Below are positions 22,928 to 31,789 of a stretch of DNA of 37,620 bases, in pieces; the first letter of the stretch is position 1; the number at the start of each line of letters is the position of its first letter. Source of the stretch: a virus; the IMG/VR virus record IMGVR_UViG_3300043429_000957, positions 1 to 37,620 of that record; one strand, given 5' to 3'. The notes beneath the pieces are model-generated. The model made no database searches. It was not told the DNA's origin and saw nothing but the letters and a program-made list of their open reading frames with translations. Both the position numbers and the translations under genes were made by a program.

Positions 22928-23008
22928 GAACGGATTCCTTAATTTAGACGCTTCGCGCCGGTTCAGATTTTCTATATAATAATCCCACCCCCAAGGAGAG
23001 CTTCACAC
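22928..23008. promoter_or_regulatory. Divergent intergenic region with TATATAAT
   Basis: 81 bp between two divergent genes. On the plus strand TTTTCTATATAATAATCC lies near 22966-22983, about 30 nt before the helicase ATG, and could be its -10-like element; it is not a match to TATATTAC. The minus-strand reading of the same A/T-rich tract could serve the gene starting at 22927. Confidence 0.3.
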
Positions 23009-24541
23009 ATGGACATTGGCCCAGACTTCTTCCTAGACATTCTCTGTTTGGCTATATTCTCACAAACAGCAGATAGTAAAAAAATCGTAGCTAAAGCTCT
23101 TGAGTTGTACAATGCCGAGAGCGCAGAAAACTCAATGATGAATGATGGTGCTACCAAACTGTATATGGGCATTCTTCGAGAGATGGTCTCTTCCGATCTC
23201 GATGTCGATAGTCCCTCAGATGTTGCAGCACTTATGATGAAATTCAAACACAATCCTTTGGCTGATAAAGATCCTAATCTTATCAAGACCATCGAATCCG
23301 TTTTCACCAATAGGAAAGATGTTCCTCAGCGACGCGTTCAAGCTATTCAAAAGAAAGTGAGAACATGGTTGGTATGGGCAGCTAGCAATGCACGCCTTCG
23401 CAAAGCTTTTGCCATCAACAACAAGATTGCTCAGACTACTGACCCGATCAAACAAGATGCTCTTCTCAACCAGATGGCCGATCATGGTCGAGAGTTCGTC
23501 AAGACCTTTGACGAAACCTCCATCGATGCAGGATCGTCTAACTTAGGCTTCATCGACCTTAGCTGTCCTAACAGCGTTGCCAAAACCATCGAACAACATG
23601 CCAACAAGAAACGCGGCGGTGTTCTGAAGATGGGATGGCAAGGGTTCAATAAAGCCATGGGTGTTGCTGGTGGTATCACCATCGGAGAATCCTGCGGCTT
23701 CGCTGCATCCTCACACAACTACAAATCCGGTATCCTTATGGATATCCTGCGTTGGACAGTAACTCTCAATGACGCTCCTAGGAAAGATGATAGAACACCT
23801 TGTGTCGTCTTCATCTCTCTGGAGAACGAACTCGATGAAAACATGATGAACTGGTTCAAGTCGGCTTATGCCAACATGTTCAACCGTCCTCCTTCTGGAG
23901 ACATGAGTCATCAAGATATCATCAACTTCGTTGTTGATGTGTTCTCTCGTAGGGGATGGAAAGTTTTCGTCTATCGTGAGATGGGTGAAACATTCGGTTA
24001 CCCTGAATGGGTTAAGCTACACGCCGATCTCGCTAGCAACGGCTTCAACGTTGTAATGTCTGTCCTTGACTACATCACCCTGATGAACATGGGTGAGGGT
24101 GAAGGTACCAGCGCATCGAAAGCTCAACAGATGGCTAACCGTATCAGCAACTACGGTCGGCATAACAACTTCGCCTTCTGCACAGGTCTTCAGTTGAACA
24201 CTGACGCCCAGATCCTCGAATCCTCTGGTCAGATTAACATCGTTAAGCGATACGGTGCAAGTCACCTTGCCGACAGTAAAGGCTACAAACGCGAGTTTGA
24301 TGTCTTGTTCTTCTTGTACATCCAAAAGAACCACCTAGGCAGGTCTTACCTGACCATGCGTCTCGATAAACACAGATACGAGCACCACACTCCTGAAGCA
24401 GACAAAAGCTTCGCGTATTTGTTCCCGGATGCCGGCACGAAAATGCCCATCCTAGATGACATCAATGAACCTATCAGCAGGGCTGTCTACGACATCTACG
24501 CTGATGGTACTGCGGATAGCAACGAAATTGCAAGTTTCTGA
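23009..24541 (+). CDS. DnaB-like replicative helicase
   Basis: 510 residues with AAGGAG 10 nt before the ATG. The first 200 residues are helical, as in the DnaB N-terminal region. The C-terminal RecA-type core shows an altered P-loop near 233-240 (AASSHNYKSG; K239, S240), VVFISLENELDE at 266-277 with the catalytic-type Glu at 272 (DnaB 'fSlEms'), Walker B VVMSVLDYITLM at 348-359 (D354; DnaB 'iDYLqlm'), and TGLQLNTDAQ at 392-401 (DnaB 'sQLnR', sensor Gln at 395). KNHLGRS and LDKHRYE near the end fit the last core strands. It would unwind DNA at the phage fork with the polymerase and RNase H. The P-loop lacks the usual GK pair. Confidence 0.8.
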   Translation: MDIGPDFFLDILCLAIFSQTADSKKIVAKALELYNAESAENSMMNDGATKLYMGILREMVSSDLDVDSPSDVAALMMKFKHNPLADKDPNLIKTIESVFTNRKDVPQRRVQAIQKKVRTWLVWAASNARLRKAFAINNKIAQTTDPIKQDALLNQMADHGREFVKTFDETSIDAGSSNLGFIDLSCPNSVAKTIEQHANKKRGGVLKMGWQGFNKAMGVAGGITIGESCGFAASSHNYKSGILMDILRWTVTLNDAPRKDDRTPCVVFISLENELDENMMNWFKSAYANMFNRPPSGDMSHQDIINFVVDVFSRRGWKVFVYREMGETFGYPEWVKLHADLASNGFNVVMSVLDYITLMNMGEGEGTSASKAQQMANRISNYGRHNNFAFCTGLQLNTDAQILESSGQINIVKRYGASHLADSKGYKREFDVLFFLYIQKNHLGRSYLTMRLDKHRYEHHTPEADKSFAYLFPDAGTKMPILDDINEPISRAVYDIYADGTADSNEIASF

Positions 24542-24550
24542 CAGTAAACC

Positions 24551-24584
24551 TTACTCCTTCCTCCCGTGTGGGAGGAAGGAGTAA
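24551..24584 (+). terminator. Hairpin terminator after the helicase
   Basis: A perfect 15-bp stem (24551-24565 with 24570-24584) and a GTGT loop, 9 nt past the helicase stop. The tail (GTATCATCTTATGTTT) is only partly T-rich. The tail contains TTATGTTT at about 24593-24600, a possible TATG-type late promoter for the next gene. Confidence 0.75.
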
Positions 24585-24635
24585 GTATCATCTTATGTTT
24601 ACAACTCACCAACTGTAATCTAAGGAACTTCGACT

Positions 24636-25595
24636 ATGTTGAAACTCAATGCTCTCCGTGCTTCAGTTGCTGGAAGTCAGCGTAAGCCGACTCCGAATCA
24701 ACCTCCTGCCGCTGCTCCTGCTGCCAAAAAGCAAGACATCACGGCCACCATCGAATCCCTCAATGCTATCATCTCTGCTGTGTCTAGCGATACATCAGAT
24801 CCGAGCAAAGAAGGAATGATGGACTTCTTCGTTGGTATCCTTGATGGGGCCATCGGAGTTGCCAAGAACATTTCTGCTGTTATCGCCAAAGGCGGCGAAC
24901 GCAGCGAACTCAGATACTGGTGCGATCAGAACACTGTGAGTGTTACTCGCATCGATGCTGAAAGCATCAGCAAATACATGAAACTTGAAGTCGACATTCC
25001 TACTGGTATGACCGGTAAATACATTGATGTTGTTGATAGCATCAAAGATGTCTACTCAGCCATCGACTTCAAGAAGATCACTGATCACTTGAAAAAGTAC
25101 AGCGATGCCATCCTGGTGTCCATGTCTCGAGGATCGAAAGATCATGAGACTATCTTGGCTAATGCCATCAAAGAACTCGCTCCGACTCTGGCGGCTGTTA
25201 CCAAAGCTTCCGGTGCACTGAATGCTAAATTCAAACCCGATGCTACCTCTGAGAAAGTTGAACTTGGTAAAGTTACCAACAGCTTCGCTGAACTCAAAGA
25301 AGCTCGTACGACTTCCTTGTCCCTTGAAGAGAAACTCCTTGCCATCAACAAATTCGGTGAGGCTCTCGCTGAAGCCGATAAGTCAGTTGATCTAGCCATT
25401 GACTTCATCAAGAAGACTCAGGCCAACGGTGGTGATCTTGCCCCTTCCAAGATCTTCATCAAAGACTACGCGACCTACGTTCGCAATATTGCGATCATCG
25501 CCGATAGCTATGCCGCATGCTGCACTAAGCATCTGGCAGTTGAGCACAACCTCGTGCTCACTTACACAACCGTCGGTGACTATAAGGTGCAATGA
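24636..25595 (+). CDS. Unknown, probable virion protein
   Basis: 319 residues with AAGGAAC before the ATG. A Pro/Ala-rich N-terminal segment (residues 15-32) precedes a mostly helical protein. Residues about 60-85 contain MDFFVGILDGAIGVAKNISAVI, a hydrophobic stretch that is more amphipathic than transmembrane. The composition (many Ala, Lys and Ser), G+C-rich codon choice and position among structural genes suggest an abundant virion component. It couples by ATGA to the next gene. I do not recognise the family. Confidence 0.55.
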   Translation: MLKLNALRASVAGSQRKPTPNQPPAAAPAAKKQDITATIESLNAIISAVSSDTSDPSKEGMMDFFVGILDGAIGVAKNISAVIAKGGERSELRYWCDQNTVSVTRIDAESISKYMKLEVDIPTGMTGKYIDVVDSIKDVYSAIDFKKITDHLKKYSDAILVSMSRGSKDHETILANAIKELAPTLAAVTKASGALNAKFKPDATSEKVELGKVTNSFAELKEARTTSLSLEEKLLAINKFGEALAEADKSVDLAIDFIKKTQANGGDLAPSKIFIKDYATYVRNIAIIADSYAACCTKHLAVEHNLVLTYTTVGDYKVQ

Positions 25596-26347
25596 TTATG
25601 CCAGAATCAGCAACCGATAGAAGTGTTCAGGCAGTTGCCGAAGCAACACACGCTCTGGCACAAGTGGTCGTCGGTCAAGTTGCCGAAAACGTGAAGCGTC
25701 AGGACATGGAGCTCAGAGAACTGAGACAAGGTCACTCCGAACTATGTACTTCAATGAACAAGTTCATCAACGACACCAACCTGACACATCAAAAGATCGT
25801 CAATTTGATCGAAACTTCCTTAGCCGCTAGCCGCAAGGATATTGAAGCCATTAGCACCGTTGTCGGTGAGATGCGCATCATCATGACATCTAGCGGAGAG
25901 AAGATCGGTAAGATCCCTACACTCGTTGATCGTATGGATAAACATAACGAGCAACTGAACATTCTCTTCTTGCACAAGAATTCGCAAGAAGTTCTGAACG
26001 TCACTCATATCGCAGCCATAGACAAACTCAAGGCTGAATACGACAGACGTCAAAGTGAACTTGAGCTCAAGCTCTTGCATGCCACTCAAATGGCTGCTAG
26101 AGACAAAACTGATGCATCCAAAGCTCTTGCTGACGCTGAGGCCGATGCGCAACGCAAATACGATGCATTGTTGGCCAAAAGCGAAGCTGAAAAGAAAGCT
26201 GCCGACGAAAGAATCATCACTCTTGAAAACGGTAAGATCGAGTTCGATAAGGCTAAGTCCAACGCCAGTCTTCTCAAGTTGATCGTTGCTGCAATTTTCG
26301 GTCTGTTGACTCTAGCTGTCGGTATCCTCGCTGTCATCTTCCATTGA
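25592..26347 (+). CDS. Coiled-coil protein with C-terminal membrane anchor
   Basis: 251 residues. The ATG at 25592 overlaps the previous stop by 4 nt; a second ATG at 25598 is 10 nt from AAGG and may be the true start. Residues 20-225 are one long run of helical, heptad-like sequence rich in Glu, Lys, Ala and Gln. Residues about 228-250 (LLKLIVAAIFGLLTLAVGILAVIF) are a clear membrane helix with only His after it. A tail-anchored rod of this kind could be a spanin-like, membrane-tethering or injection-linked protein; sequence alone does not decide. It ends before a strong terminator. Confidence 0.6.
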   Translation: MIMPESATDRSVQAVAEATHALAQVVVGQVAENVKRQDMELRELRQGHSELCTSMNKFINDTNLTHQKIVNLIETSLAASRKDIEAISTVVGEMRIIMTSSGEKIGKIPTLVDRMDKHNEQLNILFLHKNSQEVLNVTHIAAIDKLKAEYDRRQSELELKLLHATQMAARDKTDASKALADAEADAQRKYDALLAKSEAEKKAADERIITLENGKIEFDKAKSNASLLKLIVAAIFGLLTLAVGILAVIFH

Positions 26348-26358
26348 CAAAATCCTCT

Positions 26359-26393
26359 ACCCCTAGTCTGTCCCATTGGGACAGACTAGGGGT
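26359..26393 (+). terminator. Intrinsic terminator after the membrane-anchored coiled coil
   Basis: A perfect 16-bp stem (26359-26374 with 26378-26393), loop ATT, then TCTTTAGGTATTTTATAG. It separates the 24636-26347 pair from the fibre gene at 26444. Confidence 0.85.
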
Positions 26394-26443
26394 TCTTTAG
26401 GTATTTTATAGCCTATACTTTTAACAATCTTGGGAGAATTATC

Positions 26444-28033
26444 ATGATTCCAGTTGCAATCGATCTCACAGTCATCAACAGCACAACTAACACCGTTAGC
26501 ATCTCTGGGGACGTCGCTGGCGTTCCTGGAACACGGTACACTATCACTGGCGATGCGGTTGTCACTCTGCCCGATGCTCTGACCACTCCGGTTGGTTCGG
26601 TTATCTACATTGATCAGATTTCTGGTGTCGGGTCATTCCTGGACACTTCTTCTGAATCGCCTGATGAGTTCATAATCCCTCGGTACCAAAACGTTTACCC
26701 GAACATGGTTCAGGGATGCATACTTCTCCAGGTTATGGGTTATATGCAGTGGTGGATGATCAAAGCTGAGTCTTCTCTGTCCGGGGCCAATGCAGACATT
26801 ACTGTCGTTGAATCCACGCTTACTGCCTTGCAAAGCATGGTTGACGACATTGAAGTTAATGTCGACACCTTGACTACCGATCTGAGCGGTCTGACTACAC
26901 GAGTAGGGGCCTTAGAAAGTAGCTCGTCATCAGCCGCTTCTTCTATCACCTCTCTGCAAACGTCATACGCTAGTCTCAACACTAGGATGGGGACTGCTGA
27001 GGCTAACATCACCAACCTCCAATCTACATCAGCTGCCAACTCTTCGGCCATCACCGCTCTTCAAGCCAGTGTAGCATCAAACACAAGCTCCATCAACGCC
27101 AATACCTCCAGCATCAACTCCATAAATTCAAATCTCGCTAGTCTACAAAGTAGCTACAATGCTTTCGTGACAGCAACAAATGCATCCATTGGAACAATCA
27201 ACACTCAGGCGTTCACGCCTACAAAGTTTGATTTTGTTGCCTCGTCTCCTACCTCAGGAAGTGATGGCTCTTTGTACTTTGACAGTGCGACTAAGAGTAT
27301 GAGTTATTGGAGGAATGGGATTTCTTTACGCCTAGGCTTCGATCAGACTAGGATCGTTCACAACGCCACTGGCGCTACGATTCCTAAAATGTCGCTGATC
27401 TACTACAGCGGTTCCGATGGAACTTACGCCAATGCAGTTCTGGCCAGAGCCGACTCAGCACTCAGTAGTACAGTTGCCGGTTGGACGACAGCCGATATAG
27501 CCGACGGCGCTGATGGTCTCGTCATCCAAGCCGGCCTCCTCAAGAACGTTGATACTTCAGCTTTCACTCTCGGTCAAAGTTTATACCTTAGCCCGACTGT
27601 AGCCGGTGGCGTTGTAACTTCCATGCCGAGTTATCCGAATGCACCTATACTTGTTGGTGTTGTTGTATCGGTTGGTACTTCTGGATCTATCGCGGTTCAG
27701 ATCACTCGAGTATACACACCTCAAGTTGCCGTTAGTTCAACTCCTTCTGCCGCCACAACGATCAACATCGATGATACCAACATCGGCTTCGGTCATGGCA
27801 ACATCATCTACTGCACAGCCAACTCGCCTATCACAGTCAATAGCTCCTTCGCCAACACAAAAGTAGGTACCGTTAAGGTTATCCAACTTGGTACAGGTCA
27901 GATAACTTACGCCGGTGCCGATGTTTCTCCTGGTGTTGGATTGACTGGTAAGAGCAGAGCTCAGAAGACTGTTGCTGAACTGATTTACTATGCAGCTTCA
28001 ACCGCACCTCTCTTAACTGGAGACATCGCATAA
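26444..28033 (+). CDS. Coiled-coil tail fibre
   Basis: 529 residues, GGGAGAA before the ATG. Residues 1-110 form a compact beta domain; residues 51-73 (GSVIYIDQISGVGSFLDTS...) match, at the same positions, the N-terminus of the fibre at 34486-35766. Residues about 115-250 are a long run of heptads rich in Leu, Ser, Asn and Thr (for example ITSLQTSYASLNTRMGTAEA), a trimeric coiled-coil stalk. Residues 260-529 form one or two beta-rich tip domains with PTSGSDGSLYFDSATKSMSYW. The stop overlaps the next ATG by one base. Role: receptor binding or fibre stalk, inferred. Confidence 0.7.
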   Translation: MIPVAIDLTVINSTTNTVSISGDVAGVPGTRYTITGDAVVTLPDALTTPVGSVIYIDQISGVGSFLDTSSESPDEFIIPRYQNVYPNMVQGCILLQVMGYMQWWMIKAESSLSGANADITVVESTLTALQSMVDDIEVNVDTLTTDLSGLTTRVGALESSSSSAASSITSLQTSYASLNTRMGTAEANITNLQSTSAANSSAITALQASVASNTSSINANTSSINSINSNLASLQSSYNAFVTATNASIGTINTQAFTPTKFDFVASSPTSGSDGSLYFDSATKSMSYWRNGISLRLGFDQTRIVHNATGATIPKMSLIYYSGSDGTYANAVLARADSALSSTVAGWTTADIADGADGLVIQAGLLKNVDTSAFTLGQSLYLSPTVAGGVVTSMPSYPNAPILVGVVVSVGTSGSIAVQITRVYTPQVAVSSTPSAATTINIDDTNIGFGHGNIIYCTANSPITVNSSFANTKVGTVKVIQLGTGQITYAGADVSPGVGLTGKSRAQKTVAELIYYAASTAPLLTGDIA

Positions 28034-30762
28034 TGTCTGCACACCTCCTCATCATTCCAACTCCGTCTCAGGCTGAGTTGGTATGGGATGCCGCTCCCAG
28101 AGATGGGAGCAACAACCCTACTTCAGGAACATGGGACAACGCTTTGTGTAACTGGACTCCGGATGGAGGATTTCACAATATCCCGTGGGTTGCTGGTAAG
28201 AATGCCAAGTTACTTGGCGCTACAACCCTAACCATTTCAGGTACGGTAGATGTCGGTAATCTGGACATGTCATCCGCCTCAGACACAATTACCGGCGGCA
28301 CGATTAACTTCGCTGCCGCTGTTACTATTGCCGATGGTTCCACTAATGATGTCATATCATCGATAATTGCTGGTGCGGCAACTAGCATAACCAAGACCGG
28401 TACTGGCACGTTAACTATTTCTAGCGCACTTTCAACTTTCATCGGTAATCTTTTGATTACTGCCGGCACATTGAAGGGAGCCACGGGAACAGTAAACGGG
28501 TCTACCGGGTTCGCTGGTCCGGCTAACTTTGCTGCCACCAAAATCCAACTAAGCGCTGGGGCGGTTTTCGACAACGGTGGTGCCGGATCGGGCGCATCGG
28601 ACATACCTTACGGGCTAACACTTAACGGAACCGGTATAAACGGTTCTTGCTGGGTAAACTCAGGATCCGGCGCCGCTCTCGGACAAATTCAAACTCCAAA
28701 CATAGCTCTTAGTGCTAATGCTACGATTGGCTCTGTTACAGGAGCCACTGGTAATATGGCAATGATTGCTCCTAGTTTCGGAGTCACAACAATTGTTCTG
28801 GTAACGTTCAAGCTGACTAAAATTGGTAGCAACACAATCACGCTAATAGGAACCAGCATCACTAAGACTGGCGTACTAACTGCAAATGATGTAACAATCA
28901 GCGGCGGTAAACTATCGACGGCAACGACAGCTTTGGCTGCTTCAACAATAGGTATCACCCTATCCAATACGGCTGGTGTGATATTGGAGTGTTTGATTGC
29001 ATCAGCCATCGGTGCACTTAGCACTAGCGGCAATTCCTCATCGGTAACGATGGCATCTGGAATCACACTTACTGTTGGTAACTCCAACGGGGTGGCATCA
29101 ACATTCTACAACCTTAGCGGTCTTGGCAGTCTAACTGTAACCGGATCGGCTAACACATTCTTCTATTCTAATTCTTACTCCGGAACAACAACGTTTTCTG
29201 TTTCCGGCATTAGTAGAGTTGGAAATACAGATACTCCCTTCGGCACTTCAGCCCTAGTCGTTGCATCATCTTTCACATTGGCGACAAATACAGATAGTGC
29301 CGCAACGCGAACATGGAGTAACGCGATTACCATCAACTCAGGGGTCACTCTCTCGGTTGACGGGGGCTACTTCTCCATAGTTTTAAGTGGTAAGATATCT
29401 GGTCCCGGTAACTTGAGTGGTGCATCTTCAGGCTCGGTGTCCTTAACACATACAGGCAACGATAACACTGGTACCCTTACTAGCGGTAACATGGCAGGTA
29501 TGATATTAAGTTTCGCTTCATGGGCAGGGGCTGTAAGCATCAACGTTGCTAATTTCGTCATAACGGCAACATGTACTTCAGGGAACTTGACATCAGCAAG
29601 TTCTACTGGTACAATAACAATCAATGCATCAGTCACCTGGTCAGTCACTAAGACAACATCATCGACTGTCAACAATGTCCTAGCTGGAGCTGGAAATTTT
29701 GTTCTTCTAGGGACTGCAACGTTGACGATGGGTGGAGTTAACACATGCTCCGGTACGTTTAGAATCGGGGCCTCTAACGGCTCGATGTCGTTCTCGACTT
29801 ATTCTGCCGCAGCGGCTTTCGCATCTCTTGGTTTCTTAGCCAATGGTTACATAAGATTCACGCAAGCGTCTGCTGTAACTATGAGCAGACCTTTGGTCCT
29901 CGCTGATGTGGTTGGTACCACAGCCAGTGCAGCAGGCTCTTCTGTGCAGGCCTTCCAGTTCCAAACTGTCGCCACAACACACACTATCTCTGGGTTGATT
30001 AGTGGCGGTGGTGCAACAGCTATCCTCCTACTGCGGTGTTCTAGTTCAGCAGACGCCTCTACGATTATCGTGATGGCAACGTCGAATACTTACACCGCTC
30101 TTGAAACACTGCTCTACAGTGGTAGATTCATCATTTCTGCTGGGGTAGCTAATCCGTTCGGTTCTTCTACGATGGTGAGACTGTGGCTCAATGCAAGTGC
30201 CTCAGGGGATCTTGTTTTCAATGAAACACGAACATTTTCCTACAACCTAAACTTCTACGGCAGCACGAGTACGATCAATGCCAACGGATTTACCGTTACT
30301 CTTTCCGGAGTCGTAAGCGGAGGAGCAACTGCTAGTTTGGTTGGTACAGGTAAGTTCATCTTTACTGCCGCTAACACCGTTGCTTCAATCCTTGTTGGTA
30401 GTTCTGCTGACATCACCGGATCTACTCCAGCATTGACGGTTTCTTCTGGTGGTAGACTTAGTGGTGGGTCGGCTCAGACAGGGGTAGTTACAGCATTGAC
30501 AATGAGTGCTGTTGGATCTATTCTTGATGTCAACTCGATCACTACCTCTTCCTGTTCTATGATAAGTATTACAACGTTAACAGCCGCTAGTGGGTTCTCG
30601 GTAAACGTTCTTGGTGCGTTAAACCTTGGTACATACACGCTAATTGCATGTTCTGGTGCATTACCGAGTACTGTACCAACATTGACGACCAATAACTCGG
30701 GACACACATGTACTCTCATGTGGACTCCAGGTATCGGTCTTGAGCTACTCGTCTCCGTCTAA
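28033..30762 (+). CDS. Autotransporter-associated-repeat fibre or adhesin
   Basis: 909 residues, almost entirely Ser, Thr, Gly, Ala, Val and Ile. Residues 17-55 have the Trp-spaced pattern VWDAAPRDGSNNPTSGTWDN...NWTP...W seen at the start of autotransporter-repeat proteins. Residues 119-149 (ITKTGTGTLTIS...LLITAGTLKG) fit the PATR motif (TIGR02601: 'l.K.GaGtLtLsg.nty.G.t.i.aGtl'), and looser copies such as GAGNFVLLGTATLTMGG recur to the end. This build predicts a long right-handed beta-helix. There is no signal peptide or autotransporter barrel, so it is not a bacterial autotransporter. Adjacent to a coiled-coil fibre gene; most likely a long fibre or adhesin of the virion. Confidence 0.7.
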   Translation: MSAHLLIIPTPSQAELVWDAAPRDGSNNPTSGTWDNALCNWTPDGGFHNIPWVAGKNAKLLGATTLTISGTVDVGNLDMSSASDTITGGTINFAAAVTIADGSTNDVISSIIAGAATSITKTGTGTLTISSALSTFIGNLLITAGTLKGATGTVNGSTGFAGPANFAATKIQLSAGAVFDNGGAGSGASDIPYGLTLNGTGINGSCWVNSGSGAALGQIQTPNIALSANATIGSVTGATGNMAMIAPSFGVTTIVLVTFKLTKIGSNTITLIGTSITKTGVLTANDVTISGGKLSTATTALAASTIGITLSNTAGVILECLIASAIGALSTSGNSSSVTMASGITLTVGNSNGVASTFYNLSGLGSLTVTGSANTFFYSNSYSGTTTFSVSGISRVGNTDTPFGTSALVVASSFTLATNTDSAATRTWSNAITINSGVTLSVDGGYFSIVLSGKISGPGNLSGASSGSVSLTHTGNDNTGTLTSGNMAGMILSFASWAGAVSINVANFVITATCTSGNLTSASSTGTITINASVTWSVTKTTSSTVNNVLAGAGNFVLLGTATLTMGGVNTCSGTFRIGASNGSMSFSTYSAAAAFASLGFLANGYIRFTQASAVTMSRPLVLADVVGTTASAAGSSVQAFQFQTVATTHTISGLISGGGATAILLLRCSSSADASTIIVMATSNTYTALETLLYSGRFIISAGVANPFGSSTMVRLWLNASASGDLVFNETRTFSYNLNFYGSTSTINANGFTVTLSGVVSGGATASLVGTGKFIFTAANTVASILVGSSADITGSTPALTVSSGGRLSGGSAQTGVVTALTMSAVGSILDVNSITTSSCSMISITTLTAASGFSVNVLGALNLGTYTLIACSGALPSTVPTLTTNNSGHTCTLMWTPGIGLELLVSV

Positions 30763-30775
30763 CAAAAAAGATAAG

Positions 30776-30813
30776 CCTCCCTCTACCATCCCGAAAGGGA
30801 TGGTAGAGGGAGG
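30776..30813. terminator. Bidirectional terminator between convergent genes
   Basis: A perfect 17-bp stem (30776-30792 with 30797-30813) and a GAAA loop. On the minus strand it is followed by CTTATCTTTTTTGTT; on the plus strand by TATCCATCTATTCT. It serves the plus-strand repeat protein ending at 30762 and the minus-strand gene ending at 30821. Confidence 0.9.
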
Positions 30814-30820
30814 TATCCAT

Positions 30821-31789
30821 CTATTCTAACGGCAGGGAATTGTAGTCGTAAACTTGCATCGCGGTTCTGATATCAAGACGAATCTCAGAAACGATGTAAT
30901 CTTTGATCTGACCATTAAACCCCAGATGCGAAACGTTAGTCGTCAGCCAAGGGAATCTTCCCATAGTTGCCGGCATGACGACTTTATCGGCTAAATCTTC
31001 TGAACCATGATCCCTGAAGTTGTTAACATCGATCATGTATTTGGTTAAGAAGTTCTGACCAAGAGCGATAGCCGCTTTCTTAGCAGCTACAAGTTCTTCT
31101 TGAGTCGGTGCAAAAGGATTGTTAGCCACTTCCATCAATGTTTTTGTACAAATCAGGAAGTAGATAACTTTCTTCGACATATCCGTGATTACGTTGTCTC
31201 TGCGACGCTGAATTTCAGCGATTTTCATGTCGTCAGAGGTGTAGTATTTGTACACGGTTTTCGTGAACGGGAGAAGCAAGGAAGAGCCATCTTCAAGTTT
31301 GTCCTTCGCGTACCATTGGATCTTAATTGTCCTGGTGGTGGCGAAGTTTGTACTAGGTTCCATATCCCACGTCCAAGTCTCTCTAACTACCGGGTTGGAG
31401 AACAGCCCAGTAACAGGATCGTAGTTGGCATAGTGAATAGCTTGAGTGACAAGTCCGTGATGGATCCAATACTTCGACTGTAACCTAACGGTAAGATAGT
31501 TGTCGAAGTAGTTGATCCCATCAGGATCAGATGATCTATTCCCTGTAGGGATTTTGTCGACCGTGACATAGTCATAGATTCGATAGCCGCCATGTAACGA
31601 TGCGGCATCGGCGTCGTTCGAAGTGTTAGGAATTTGAAGGACTCTACTGAATCCTGCTTCCTGAGCTTCGGCGGTGTAGTCAGGTCCGAGCGAAATGAGG
31701 TGCTGTAAACATTCCGAATCGTTTGCGAATTCGAGAACTGCTACGCAACTACCACTCGCTTCACGCCATTCGTAAATGTTGTATCGCAT
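30821..31789 (-). CDS. Unknown virion-associated protein
   Basis: 322 residues. The start overlaps the stop of the 889-residue fibre-like gene by one base (TAATG). The N-terminal half is beta-rich with many aromatic residues (YWIHHGLVTQAIHYANYDPVTG), and the C-terminal half is helical (residues 190-260) with a final mixed segment. Unlike its neighbours it is not low in charge, so it may be a fibre assembly factor, baseplate piece or connector rather than a fibre. No motif recognised. It ends at the bidirectional hairpin. Confidence 0.6.
   Translation of the reverse strand: MRYNIYEWREASGSCVAVLEFANDSECLQHLISLGPDYTAEAQEAGFSRVLQIPNTSNDADAASLHGGYRIYDYVTVDKIPTGNRSSDPDGINYFDNYLTVRLQSKYWIHHGLVTQAIHYANYDPVTGLFSNPVVRETWTWDMEPSTNFATTRTIKIQWYAKDKLEDGSSLLLPFTKTVYKYYTSDDMKIAEIQRRRDNVITDMSKKVIYFLICTKTLMEVANNPFAPTQEELVAAKKAAIALGQNFLTKYMIDVNNFRDHGSEDLADKVVMPATMGRFPWLTTNVSHLGFNGQIKDYIVSEIRLDIRTAMQVYDYNSLPLE

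Noticed and set aside
28173-30719. Several Val/Pro-rich minus-strand frames of 80-143 residues
   Set aside because: They mirror the repetitive Thr/Ser/Gly codons of the plus-strand repeat protein and have no ribosome sites.
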